Origin: Hyphomicrobium_A sp964493785
GTDB taxonomy: Bacteria; Pseudomonadota; Alphaproteobacteria; Rhizobiales; Hyphomicrobiaceae
Direction of reading: 5' to 3'
Length of the DNA: 64,000 nucleotides
NCBI GenBank assembly: GCA_964493785.1
Contig: CAZBPM010000004.1
Coordinates: 144,171-208,170 of the forward strand
Shown here piece after piece: positions 53,203 to 61,619 of this stretch; the stretch's first letter is position 1; every line of letters begins with the position of its first letter. The notes under the pieces are model-generated. The model did no database searches, was not told the DNA's origin, and was given only the letters and a program-made list of their open reading frames with translations. Position numbers and translations under genes: made by a program.

Positions 53203-54528
53203 TCATTGCGTATAGGCTTTGCATTTCGTTTCCGGCTTGTCGACGCCGAGGGTGTCCAGCTCGCTAACCTGATGCAGGAAGCCCGGCTGGGGCGAAACGG
53301 TCACCAGCATCTTGGGTGTCGTGACGAGGAGCGGCTCGCGGATCTGGCCGTTCCAGTTTCGTAGCGACAGCCCCACGCCCTTGAAGCCGGCGACATCGAA
53401 GTTGGGGCCCTTGATGTAGGGAATGAGCTGCTTGTAGTCGCCCGACTTGGTGCGCGATGCGGCTTCGCCGATCATGCGCACGGCTAGCCAGGCATTGTAA
53501 TCGGTGGGCGTCATGGTGCGATCCGCCAGACGCTTGAAGCGGTTCTGGAACTGCGTGCCACCCCAGAGCTCGATGGCGGGATGCCAGCTCTGGGCGACGA
53601 GGCCAGCGGTGCCAGCGACCGGCCGCGCGTCCCAGGTGCGATAGGGCAGGTACTCACCGAAGAGGTTGCCTTCATCGGCGACGACGAGGACGTCATAGTC
53701 GGGAGCGTCCTGCGTGAAGGTCGGGATCTGCTGCTGCACCTGCTCGAAACCGCCATCCGAGCGCCGGCTGCCGGAATCGTATGCAAAGACGCGCTCCTCG
53801 ATGATCTTGGCGCCGAAGCGCTTGGCGGCGCGGCGCAGGGCTTCGGCATAGAGCTTGTCCTGGTCGGTCGGGCCAAGGACGAGGAGCCAGCGGTTCCACT
53901 TCTTCCAGACGAGATACTGAGCCAGCGCGTCGGCGAGCATTGTGCGCGTCGGCGCCGTGTGCAGCACCTCCGGGCGGCAATTCTCCTCACGCAGGTTGTC
54001 GTCGGGTGCGCTGTAGTTGATGAGCAGCGCCTCTTTTCCCTTGATGGCGTCGGCCATTTTGAGAAGGGTCTCTGGGGTCGCGTCGACGAGGACGAAGTGG
54101 ACGCCGGCGTCCACTTTCTGCACGACGTCGGCAATAAGTTTGGCCGGATCGGAATCCTCGATCGTTTCGAGCTTGAATTCCTGATTCATGAAGCGGCCGG
54201 TCGTGTTGTTGTCGGTGATGGCCAGCTTTGCCCCGGCGAGACCCAAATCTTTCGGCGGAAGATCCAGCAGGGAGAGAGGGAGCGGCTCATCGCGCAGCTG
54301 ACGTGCCAGCACGATGGGGACGACGGCAACGTTGGGCTCGGCAGTGTCCGGCTTGGCGGCCGCAGGGGCCTCGGCAGGAGCCGCGGCGGCCGGGGGCTGC
54401 TCCTGAGCGGACGCGGCGCTCGCGCCTGCCAGCACAAACGCTGCCATGAGCGAGGCGAGCTTCACGCCGTAGCGGAGCTGGCCCATCGGCACGAGGGCAC
54501 GCGGTTGCACTGCATCGCCTGTCGCCAT
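53203..54528 (-). CDS. ABC substrate-binding protein, PQQ-dehydrogenase/lanthanide-type system
   Basis: From ATG 54528, after GGAGGAA, the protein has 441 residues. A signal peptide (cleavage after ASA) and a Pro/Ala-rich linker precede a branched-chain amino-acid-type binding fold (VVPIVLARQLRDEPLPLSLLD, LAGAKLAITDNNTTGRF, LVLGPTDQDKLYAEALRRAAKRFG, TAGLVAQSWHPAIELWGG). It is the LutA-type member: in Methylorubrum this protein is required for lanthanide uptake. First gene of the minus-strand operon. Confidence 0.9.
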   Translation of the reverse strand: MATGDAVQPRALVPMGQLRYGVKLASLMAAFVLAGASAASAQEQPPAAAAPAEAPAAAKPDTAEPNVAVVPIVLARQLRDEPLPLSLLDLPPKDLGLAGAKLAITDNNTTGRFMNQEFKLETIEDSDPAKLIADVVQKVDAGVHFVLVDATPETLLKMADAIKGKEALLINYSAPDDNLREENCRPEVLHTAPTRTMLADALAQYLVWKKWNRWLLVLGPTDQDKLYAEALRRAAKRFGAKIIEERVFAYDSGSRRSDGGFEQVQQQIPTFTQDAPDYDVLVVADEGNLFGEYLPYRTWDARPVAGTAGLVAQSWHPAIELWGGTQFQNRFKRLADRTMTPTDYNAWLAVRMIGEAASRTKSGDYKQLIPYIKGPNFDVAGFKGVGLSLRNWNGQIREPLLVTTPKMLVTVSPQPGFLHQVSELDTLGVDKPETKCKAYTQ

Positions 54529-54798
54529 AGAGCCGGTTCCTCCTTGAGTGTCCGTCCCGCTTATGGTGCGGGAGCTTCGTTTCCCGATGTCGGGCGTTCT
54601 GTTACTATGTTGCAGTAAAAGGGTACTGGGTGCCCCCATTGTCAAGGTCTCCCGATTTCACTCGCGGACTTGTGACCTTTCGAATGCCACCGCGTGGCAA
54701 TAACCCCCTTGCAATTGACCCCCTGTTCGTCACACCTAACCCCTAACAGTATAACAGTCTAAGCAGCCGTCGGCGCGGCTTAGCGTAGGGGAAACGCC
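54529..54798. promoter_or_regulatory. divergent promoter region with palindrome
   Basis: The region separates the lut-like operon from the DUF3280 operon. TGCCACCGCGTGGCA (54685-54699) is a perfect six-base inverted repeat with a CGC centre. Repeated C-tracts follow (AACCCCC, GACCCCC, AACCCC, 54701-54743), then an AT-rich TAACAGTATAACAGT (54744-54758), a likely -10 area for the rightward operon. TAGGGGAAACGC (54786-54797) precedes the TTG start. Confidence 0.5.
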
Positions 54799-55323
54799 TT
54801 GATTGCTAAACGTATTGTCATCTTTGCGTTAGCCGCGATGTCGTTTCCCGCAGTCGCTTCGGCGGCGCAAAAGGCGGTCATCTTCCCGTTCGATCTCATC
54901 GATCAGCAGCAGCAATTCGAGATCGGCGTGATGCCCAAGGGGCTGGACCCGGAAGACAAGCGGCGGCTCGAAATCATCACCAGCGAGCTGACGCGCCTAA
55001 TCAAGGAAGGCGGCCAGTACGAGATCGTCGATACCGCGCCGATCGCGAAGGACATCGACGACAAGTCTCCGATGTACAAGTGTAACGGGTGCGAGGACGA
55101 TCTTGCCAAGAAGGTTGGCGCAGACGTCGCGTTCATCGGCACGGTGCGGAAGGCTTCGGACGTTTTGTTCACCGTCAGCGTTTACATACGCGACGTCGCG
55201 AACGCGAAGGTGATCCACCAGGGATCCAGCGAAATTTATGGCAACACCGATAAGATGTGGCTGCGCGCTGTGAACTACATCGTGGACCGTCGGCTGTTCG
55301 CGCAAAAGGCGCCTGCGCAATGA
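54799..55323 (+). CDS. DUF3280 (DUF2380-type) exported protein
   Basis: The 174-residue protein starts at TTG 54799 behind AGGGGA. It has a signal peptide (cleavage after ASA) and a compact alpha/beta domain (KAVIFPFDLIDQQ, YEIVDTAPIAKDI, KKVGADVAFIGTVRKASD, DVANAKVIHQGSSEIYGN) with a CNGC pair. The fold resembles TolB-N-like domains. Proteins of this type accompany PQQ alcohol dehydrogenase clusters. It overlaps the next gene by four bases, tying it to an ABC importer. Confidence 0.82.
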   Translation: MIAKRIVIFALAAMSFPAVASAAQKAVIFPFDLIDQQQQFEIGVMPKGLDPEDKRRLEIITSELTRLIKEGGQYEIVDTAPIAKDIDDKSPMYKCNGCEDDLAKKVGADVAFIGTVRKASDVLFTVSVYIRDVANAKVIHQGSSEIYGNTDKMWLRAVNYIVDRRLFAQKAPAQ

Positions 55324-56306
55324 TAGATCGCCGACAGTTGCTGGCGGCCGGAGGTGCTGCGGCTCTTTCCGGCTTCATGTTGCCGGGGATGGCGCGCGCG
55401 GCGGGATCGCTGCGCGTCACGTCGTTGAAGTTCGGCTCGTTCAGCTGGCTTCTGGAAACCATCCGCATCGAGGGTCTGGCAGATAAAGCAGGCCTGCAGA
55501 TCATCGTCGTCGAGGTGGCGACGAACCAAGCGGGCCCCGTGACGCTGCTCTCGGGAGAAGCCGACGTCATCGTCAGCGACTGGCCGTGGGCGCTCCGCCA
55601 GCGGGCTCTAGGCGAGCAGGTGAAGTTCGCGCCGTACTCGTCGGCGCTCGGCGCCATCATGGTGGCTCCGGATTCATCCATCCGCTCGCTCGAGGACCTG
55701 AAGGGTAAGCGCCTCGGCGTCGCCGGCGGTGCCATCGACAAGAGCTGGCTTTTGCTGCGCGCCTATTCGAAGAAAGTGCTCGGCAGCGATATTGCCCAGT
55801 TGGTGCAGCCGGCTTATGGCGCTGCTCCGCTGCTGACGGAGGAGACGCGGTCGGGCCGTCTCGACGCGGTTCTCAATTTCTGGACCTATGCCGCGCGTTT
55901 GCGGGGCGACAGCTATCGTACCGTGCTCGAGATGGACGACGTGCTGAAGGCGCTCGAAATCGATCCGGTGCCGTCGCTCGTCGGATTCATCTGGCGCGAA
56001 GAGACCGAAGCAAAGAAGACGGCCGAGATGGCTGCGTTCCTGTCAGTTGTTGAGCAGGGCAACGCCATTCTGGCCCAATCCGACGCTGCATGGGACCGCA
56101 TCCGGCATCTGGTGCGGCCGGAAAGCGATGGCGAGTTCGCTGCCATCAAGGCTTACTATCGCGCCGGGATTCCAAAGCCGTGGACAGGGGCTGAGACGCG
56201 TTCGGCTGAGAAGCTGACGCACATTCTCGTCGATGTCGGCGGTCCTATGATCCTTGGCAAGGATACTCAGTTCGATCCAAAGCTGTTCCATGCGGCAGGC
56301 ACCTAA
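55320..56306 (+). CDS. Tat-exported NitT/TauT-type ABC substrate-binding protein
   Basis: The 328-residue protein has a twin-arginine-type signal (DRRQLLAAGG, cleavage after ARA). An NMT1/SsuA-like binding fold follows: ITSLKFGSFSWLLE-like opening, VSDWPWALRQRALGE, LEDLKGKRLGVAGGAIDKSW and GRLDAVLNFWTYAARL. Relatives bind sulfonates, nitrate, pyrimidine precursors or aromatic acids. Here the operon lies between a quinoprotein-associated gene and cofactor biosynthesis genes, so the ligand may be a C1-metabolism cofactor, precursor or metal chelate. Confidence 0.85.
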   Translation: MIDRRQLLAAGGAAALSGFMLPGMARAAGSLRVTSLKFGSFSWLLETIRIEGLADKAGLQIIVVEVATNQAGPVTLLSGEADVIVSDWPWALRQRALGEQVKFAPYSSALGAIMVAPDSSIRSLEDLKGKRLGVAGGAIDKSWLLLRAYSKKVLGSDIAQLVQPAYGAAPLLTEETRSGRLDAVLNFWTYAARLRGDSYRTVLEMDDVLKALEIDPVPSLVGFIWREETEAKKTAEMAAFLSVVEQGNAILAQSDAAWDRIRHLVRPESDGEFAAIKAYYRAGIPKPWTGAETRSAEKLTHILVDVGGPMILGKDTQFDPKLFHAAGT

Positions 56307-57069
56307 CGCTCAGTCAGGCGGCTTCAAGGTCGGGCGCCTTGGCTGGTCGTTGATCTCGCTGCTCGCGCTGGTCGCGCTGTGGGAGCTTGCCGCTCTCATT
56401 GCACAGAGCCGATATTTGCCCGGTCCCGCCGCGGTCGTCGAAGTAATGATGCGCGAGGCGGAGGCCGGCGAGCTTTGGGGGAACATCGGCGCGACGTTGA
56501 TCCGCGTTGCGTTCAGCTTCGTCATCGCGATGTTCATAGGCTCGGCGATTGGTTTGACGCTTGGCCGTTATCAGGCTGCTGACCGGTTCTTCGACGCCTG
56601 GCTGATTTTCTTCCTCAACCTGCCGGCGCTGGTAGTCATCGTTCTTTGCTACATCTGGTTCGGACTGACGGAGGTGGCGGCGATCACCGCGGTCTCCATC
56701 AACAAGATCCCGAATGTTGCCGTGACCATGCGCGAGGGTGCGCGAAGCTTATCAAAAGACCTCAATGAAATGGCGCGCATCTACCGCTTCGGCTGGTGGA
56801 AGACGCTGCGCCATGTGACCCTGCCTCAGCTCGCGCCGTTCTTCGCGGCTGCCTCGCGCTCCGGCTTGGCGCTGGTGTGGAAGATCGTGCTGGTCGTGGA
56901 AGCGTTTGGGCGATCGGACGGCGTCGGGCACCAGCTCAACATCGCGTTCCAGCTTTTCGATGTGCCGATGATCTTGTCGTACGCGCTGGCATTCATCGTG
57001 GTGGTGCAGATCATCGAACTGGCAATCCTGCAGCCTCTGATCGCGAGGGCGAACAAATGGCGGAGGTGA
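56290..57069 (+). CDS. NitT/TauT-type ABC transporter permease
   Basis: From ATG 56290, overlapping the binding-protein stop by 17 bases, the protein has 259 residues. It has six membrane segments (SLISLLALVALWELAALIA, VAFSFVIAMFIGSAIGLTLG, FFLNLPALVVIVLCYIWFG) and an EAA-loop-like SKDLNEMARIYRFGWWKTLRHVTLPQL. Typical SsuC/TauC architecture. Overlaps the ATPase gene. Confidence 0.9.
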   Translation: MRQAPNAQSGGFKVGRLGWSLISLLALVALWELAALIAQSRYLPGPAAVVEVMMREAEAGELWGNIGATLIRVAFSFVIAMFIGSAIGLTLGRYQAADRFFDAWLIFFLNLPALVVIVLCYIWFGLTEVAAITAVSINKIPNVAVTMREGARSLSKDLNEMARIYRFGWWKTLRHVTLPQLAPFFAAASRSGLALVWKIVLVVEAFGRSDGVGHQLNIAFQLFDVPMILSYALAFIVVVQIIELAILQPLIARANKWRR

Positions 57070-57785
57070 GCCCCGCTCTTTCCGTCAAGATCGACGAGAA
57101 GGTGTTTCCGCCTGTGGGCGAGCGGCTGGCCAACCATGTTCTCAAGAACGTGGCGTTTACGGTGGATCCCGGCTCGTTCGTGATCATCACCGGACCGTCG
57201 GGCGGCGGCAAATCGACGATGCTCAACATCATCGCCGGGCTCGACGAAGCCTATACCGGTGAGGTCGGGTTCGGCGGCAAAGACCCCACGGTGGCGTTCG
57301 TATTCCAGTCGCCGAGGTTGCTGCCGTGGCGGACGGTCTACCAGAACATCGCGCTGGCGCTGCCTGACGACGATCCTCGTCTCGCAAACATTCCAGAACT
57401 GCTGCGCCGCGTAGGCCTGACAGAGGCTGCCAACGCCTATCCGGAGATGATCTCGCTCGGGATGCAGCGCCGTGTGGCTCTCGCGCGCGCTTTCGTGCTG
57501 GAGCCCGATATCCTGCTCATGGACGAGCCGTTCGTTTCGCTGGACGATCCGACGGCGTATGCCCTGCGCGAATTGCTGGTGGAGCTGTGGTCGCGGCGGC
57601 CGACGACAGTCCTTTTCGTGACGCATGACAGGGCCGAGTCCGTCATGCTGGGGACCCGCATCTTGCGTCTGTCCGCCCAACCTGCAACTATCGCCCAGGA
57701 CGTTCCGGTGCAGCTGTCCGTGGCTGACCGCTTGGATCGAGAAAAGGTGCGCACTGAGCAGCGGCGCATCTTCGGCGAAGCTTAG
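57057..57785 (+). CDS. NitT/TauT-type ABC transporter ATPase with variant signature
   Basis: From ATG 57057 the protein has 242 residues. Walker A is GPSGGGKST, Q-loop AFVFQSPRLLPWRTV, Walker B ILLMDEPFVSLDD and switch His FVTHDRAES. The signature reads ISLGMQRRVALARA, where SsuB/TauB relatives have LSGGMxQRVALARA. Leu replaces the second-to-last Gly of the core, a subfamily variation that could alter ATP sandwiching. It powers the adjoining permease; the stop is 15 bases before mfnB. Confidence 0.88.
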   Translation: MAEVSPALSVKIDEKVFPPVGERLANHVLKNVAFTVDPGSFVIITGPSGGGKSTMLNIIAGLDEAYTGEVGFGGKDPTVAFVFQSPRLLPWRTVYQNIALALPDDDPRLANIPELLRRVGLTEAANAYPEMISLGMQRRVALARAFVLEPDILLMDEPFVSLDDPTAYALRELLVELWSRRPTTVLFVTHDRAESVMLGTRILRLSAQPATIAQDVPVQLSVADRLDREKVRTEQRRIFGEA

Positions 57786-57800
57786 ACCTCATCAAAGTTA

Positions 57801-58556
57801 ATGGAACACGTGCGCCGATCGGCGAGGATGCTTGCCAGCGTGACCGACGAGCGAGAAGCGCGTCTTGTCGCGTCGCTTGGCGCGGATTTCGTCGATGCGA
57901 AGAACCCGGCAGCGGGAGCGCTTGGAGCGTTGCCGTGCGAGGTCGTGACCGCCATTCGCGCAGCCGTGCCGGCGGGCATTCCAGTCAGCGCAACGATCGG
58001 CGATCCAGTCAGTGACCTAGCGGCTAGTGTCGCCGCGGTTCGCGCGATGGCGGAGGCCGGGGCAGACATCGTCAAGATTGGACTGAGCCGGGACGCCGGT
58101 GCGCTGGATACGATAGCGGCGGTCGGCGCGCTTGATCTCGGTGGCGCGCAACTCGTCGGCGTGCTTCTAGCGGACGAGGGGCTCGACCTAGACCTCGTGG
58201 CAGCAGCGGGCGAAGCAGGTTTTGCCGGTCTGATGCTCGATACCGCTGATAAGCATCGCGGGGCGCTGCCCGATATCCTGTCGCTCGACACGCTGCGCCG
58301 TTTCGTGGCTGCAACCCATGCGGCCGGGATGTTCGCAGGGCTGGCGGGTTCGCTTCGTGCCGAGCATGTCGGCCAGCTGCTGCCACTGGGGCCAGACGTG
58401 CTAGGCTTCCGCGGCGGTCTGTGCCGTCAGGGTGAGCGTACGTCAGAGATCGATCCGCAGGCCGTGAAAAATGTACGGCGCGTTATCCCTGAGTGCGATG
58501 CAGCACTGGTCGGCGCTTGCGGGCTGCCGATGCCAGGTGCTATGGCGGCCCGATAA
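57801..58556 (+). CDS. mfnB: (5-formylfuran-3-yl)methyl phosphate synthase
   Basis: The 251-residue TIM-barrel protein matches the MfnB (DUF556) family, which condenses two glyceraldehyde-3-phosphate molecules to the furan of methanofuran. VDAKNPAAGALGA (Lys34) and DIVKIGL (Lys92) carry the two catalytic lysines. Others are SATIGDP and LMLDTADK. A start at Met10 (57828) is possible. It is tightly linked to the ABC importer upstream and folB-like gene downstream. Confidence 0.92.
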   Translation: MEHVRRSARMLASVTDEREARLVASLGADFVDAKNPAAGALGALPCEVVTAIRAAVPAGIPVSATIGDPVSDLAASVAAVRAMAEAGADIVKIGLSRDAGALDTIAAVGALDLGGAQLVGVLLADEGLDLDLVAAAGEAGFAGLMLDTADKHRGALPDILSLDTLRRFVAATHAAGMFAGLAGSLRAEHVGQLLPLGPDVLGFRGGLCRQGERTSEIDPQAVKNVRRVIPECDAALVGACGLPMPGAMAAR

Positions 58557-58571
58557 CCGGAAAAGCCTCAG

Positions 58572-58967
58572 ATGAGCGGCACTGTGAACATTAGCTCCCG
58601 GCGCGACGACGTCATTCTCGATCGCATCTTCGTCCGCGGCCTGGTGCTGCCGGTGGCCATCGGCGCCTATGACGAAGAGCGGGGTATCACGCAGCAGGTT
58701 CGCTTCACGATTGAGGCGTCCGTTGCTGTTGGCGTGTCGCCCACGGGGGACAACCTCGAAGAGGTTCCCTCATATGACGACATCATCAAAGCCGTGAAGG
58801 CGATCGTGGCGGCGGGGCACGTCGATCTGGTCGAGACGTTGGCTGCGCGCATTGCCGAGAGCTGCCTGGCTGACAAGCGGATCGTGTCGGTGCTGGTCCG
58901 CGTCGAGAAGCTCGAGCGCGGGCCGGATGCGGTCGGCGTCGAAATAGTGCGGCCGCGGGCGACGTGA
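58572..58967 (+). CDS. dihydroneopterin aldolase-like (FolB) protein of the H4MPT cluster
   Basis: The 131-residue protein has the FolB tunnelling fold: DRIFVRGLVLPVAIGAYDEER, QQVRFTIEASV, VPSYDDIIKAVKAIVAAGHVDLVETLAARIAE and VRVEKLERGP. In this context it probably acts in the pterin branch of methanopterin synthesis rather than folate. The active-site Glu (GAYDEER) and Tyr (SYDDI) positions look preserved. It ends overlapping the next gene (GTGA). Confidence 0.88.
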   Translation: MSGTVNISSRRDDVILDRIFVRGLVLPVAIGAYDEERGITQQVRFTIEASVAVGVSPTGDNLEEVPSYDDIIKAVKAIVAAGHVDLVETLAARIAESCLADKRIVSVLVRVEKLERGPDAVGVEIVRPRAT

Positions 58968-59605
58968 GCGCGAAGCAGGGTCCGACCATCGTCAAGATCG
59001 GTGGCAGCCTTGCCGAAGGGCGACGGCTTTCCTCGATCCTGCAAATCGTCGGCGGAGCGCGGCGTGCATGCGTGATCGTGCCGGGGGGTGGCATCTTTGC
59101 GGATGCCGTGCGGCAGGCCTACAAGAAGCACCGCCTGTCGGAAGTCACCGCGCATCGGATGGCACTGCTGGCAATGCATCAGACGGGGATGATGCTCGTG
59201 TCAATGCACGCGCGCCTGGTAGCGGTCGAGACGCTGGCCGGCATCAACAAGGCGCTGGCTTCGAGCCGCATTCCGGTATGGCTGCCGCTCAAGCTTGCCG
59301 ATGCCGATAAAACAATCTCGGCCGACTGGCGCACAACCTCGGATGGCTTGGCGGCACGGCTTGCCGAACGGCTGAGGGGCGCCCAGCTTATCGTCGTCAA
59401 ATCCTGTGCTGTGAATGCGGAGGATACCGCGAGGCAACTCGTTCGCAAGGGTATCGTCGATCCGGTTTTCGCCGAAATCGTCGAGCGAGCGGAGCTTTCA
59501 TGGCGCGTTCTGGGGACGGGCGGCGAACGCGAGCTGGCGGAATGGCTGGCCGTGCCGCATCGACCCGGTCGACGCAAGCCCGCCAAGCGTGCTATCGCGC
59601 GATGA
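58964..59605 (+). CDS. mfnE: amino-acid-kinase family protein, methanofuran pathway kinase
   Basis: The 213-residue protein starts at GTG 58964. It has the amino-acid kinase fold: IVKIGGSLAEG, CVIVPGGGIFADAVR, ISADWRTTSDGLAARLAERL and LIVVKSCAV. In methanogens MfnE phosphorylates (aminomethyl)furan-methyl phosphate to the diphosphate. The C-terminal tail is Arg/Lys-rich. Coupled to the folB-like gene. Confidence 0.85.
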   Translation: MSAKQGPTIVKIGGSLAEGRRLSSILQIVGGARRACVIVPGGGIFADAVRQAYKKHRLSEVTAHRMALLAMHQTGMMLVSMHARLVAVETLAGINKALASSRIPVWLPLKLADADKTISADWRTTSDGLAARLAERLRGAQLIVVKSCAVNAEDTARQLVRKGIVDPVFAEIVERAELSWRVLGTGGERELAEWLAVPHRPGRRKPAKRAIAR

Positions 59606-59647
59606 TCGCCGCACGGATAGTGGGCGGCGACCCGAGGCGCGGCTCCA

Positions 59648-61099
59648 ATGGCTGATAAAAAGCTGCTTTTCCTGACCGGGCGTCTGGCCGAGCCGCGGCT
59701 GGCGGAGACGGTTGCCGCGATGGGGCTGCCGAACGGCTCGTGGCGCATCGCCAATCTCGGGATCAAGGTTGCGGCGCTGATGACCGAGAACATCGTGCGC
59801 AATCGGCTGAAGGAGCCGTTGGAAGCGGATCGCGTGATCGTGCCGGGGCGCGTGCGCATGGATCTTTCGCATCTGTCTGAGCACTACGGAGTGCCTTTCG
59901 AGCGCGGCCCGGACGAGATCATCGACCTGCCGCAATACTTCGGAAAGGACGGCGAGCCGCCGGATCTATCCAAGCAGGATGTTCGCATCTTCGCGGAGAT
60001 CGTCGACGCGCCGGGTTTTTCGGCGGAGGCGCTGCTGGCCAAGGGTCTCGAACTCGTTGGCAAGGGCGCGGACGTGGTCGATATCGGCTGCCAGCCGGAC
60101 GTCCCGTTCCCGCACCTTGAGGAAACCATCGCGGTCATGAAACGCGCCGGCCTGAAGGTCAGCGTCGATTCCGGTGACGTGGAAGAGTTGCGGCGCGGGG
60201 CGCGAGCGGGTGCTGACTTCGTGCTGAGCCTCGATGAGAGCAGTCTGGACGCCATCGATGGCACGGCTTGTGTGCCGGTTCTGCTGCCTAAGCCGCATGG
60301 AGATCTGGAGTCGCTGCTGCGAGCGATCGATGCGTGCAAGGCGAAGGGGATCCCTCATATCGCCGATCCGGTGCTCGATCCGATCAACTTCGGGTTCATG
60401 ACGTCGCTGGAGCGCTATGCGCAGCTTCGGCGTGCGCGTCCGGACGTCGAGATTCTGATGGGCACAGGCAATCTTACCGAGCTGACCGATGCGGACAGTC
60501 AGGGCGTTACCGCAATGCTGATCGGCATCTGCGCGGAGCTTCAAATTCGCAACGTGCTGATCGTACAGGTTTCGCCACACACACGGCGCACGGTGGAGGA
60601 ACACGACGCGGCGCGCCGGCTGATGTATCGTGCACGGGAGGATGGCAACCTCCCCAAGGGTTACGACGCAGGCTTGCTGTCGCTGCACGAGCTGCGCCCG
60701 TTCCCCGATACGCCCGAGCAGGTCGCGGAAAAAGCGAAACAGGTGCGCGATGCGAACTACCGCATCGAGTCCGCAAGTGACGGCTTGCACATCTACAACC
60801 GCGACGGGCATCACGTCGCCGAAGACCCATTTGCGCTGTTCGACAAGCTCGGCGTCGAGCACGATGGCGCGCACGCTTTCTATCTCGGCTACGAGCTGGC
60901 GAAGGCGGAGGTTGCCCGCGCGCTAGGCAAGCGATATGCGCAGGATGTGCCGCTGAACTGGGGTGTCGCTGCGGATCGCAAATCGGAAGATCTCACACAG
61001 CACGCGCCGGAAGGGGCGACTTTGAAGGCTGCGCGCAAGGAGAAGCAGGATGCCGCGTATCGTCGAAACGATCGTGACGACGACCAACGCGAAGGGTGA
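59648..61099 (+). CDS. DUF6513 / dihydropteroate synthase-like protein
   Basis: The 483-residue protein has an N-terminal domain (LLFLTGRLAEPRLAETV, VIVPGRVRMDLS). A DHPS-like TIM barrel follows (GADVVDIGCQPDVPF, KVSVDSGDVEELRRGARAGADFVLS, GIPHIADPVLDPINFGF, EILMGTGNLTELTDAD). Methanogen and methylotroph relatives are linked to methanopterin synthesis, probably joining the pterin and the aryl moiety. Its last 50 bases overlap the next gene. Confidence 0.87.
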   Translation: MADKKLLFLTGRLAEPRLAETVAAMGLPNGSWRIANLGIKVAALMTENIVRNRLKEPLEADRVIVPGRVRMDLSHLSEHYGVPFERGPDEIIDLPQYFGKDGEPPDLSKQDVRIFAEIVDAPGFSAEALLAKGLELVGKGADVVDIGCQPDVPFPHLEETIAVMKRAGLKVSVDSGDVEELRRGARAGADFVLSLDESSLDAIDGTACVPVLLPKPHGDLESLLRAIDACKAKGIPHIADPVLDPINFGFMTSLERYAQLRRARPDVEILMGTGNLTELTDADSQGVTAMLIGICAELQIRNVLIVQVSPHTRRTVEEHDAARRLMYRAREDGNLPKGYDAGLLSLHELRPFPDTPEQVAEKAKQVRDANYRIESASDGLHIYNRDGHHVAEDPFALFDKLGVEHDGAHAFYLGYELAKAEVARALGKRYAQDVPLNWGVAADRKSEDLTQHAPEGATLKAARKEKQDAAYRRNDRDDDQREG

Positions 61100-61619
61100 A
61101 GCGCACATCGCGCCGCTCGGATTGATCGAGGACGGAGAGCGGTGGGTGATCGCGCCGTTCCGTCCTTCGCGCACGCTCGATAATCTTTCTGAGGTGCCCT
61201 ACGCTGTTGCCAGCCATACTGATGATGTGCGCGTTTTCGCGGGCTGCGTGACGGGGCGGCGGAACTGGGACACTTCGGCGGCCACGCGCGTGCCGGGCGT
61301 GCGGCTCTCGGATGCCGTGTCGCATTGGGAGCTGGAAGTCGATAGCTTCGTCGACGATCCGCAGCGCCCGCGCTTTTCGTGCAATCTCGCCTATGAGGCC
61401 AGTCACCGCCCGTGGGAGGGCTTCAACCGCGCGCAGGCGGCGGTGCTGGAGTGTGCAGTGCTGGTCACGCGGCTGAAGATGCTGCCGACGGAGAAGATCG
61501 ACAACGAGCTCAAGTATCTCGAGATTGCCATCTCCAAGACTGCTGGGCCACGCGAGGAAGAGGCGTGGGGCTGGCTGATGGAGAAGATCGAAGCCTGGCG
61601 GGCGGAACAGCAGCGTTAG
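61050..61619 (+). CDS. DUF447 protein, H4MPT-associated
   Basis: The 189-residue protein starts MPRIVETIVTTTNAKGEAHIAPLG, the exact family opening, so the 50-base overlap with the gene before is real. Other blocks are VIAPFRPSRTLDNL, ELEVDSFVDDP and LEIAISKTAGPREEEAWGWL. DUF447 has a split-barrel flavin-binding-like fold and is found mostly in methanogens and H4MPT methylotrophs; function unknown. Confidence 0.87.
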   Translation: MPRIVETIVTTTNAKGEAHIAPLGLIEDGERWVIAPFRPSRTLDNLSEVPYAVASHTDDVRVFAGCVTGRRNWDTSAATRVPGVRLSDAVSHWELEVDSFVDDPQRPRFSCNLAYEASHRPWEGFNRAQAAVLECAVLVTRLKMLPTEKIDNELKYLEIAISKTAGPREEEAWGWLMEKIEAWRAEQQR

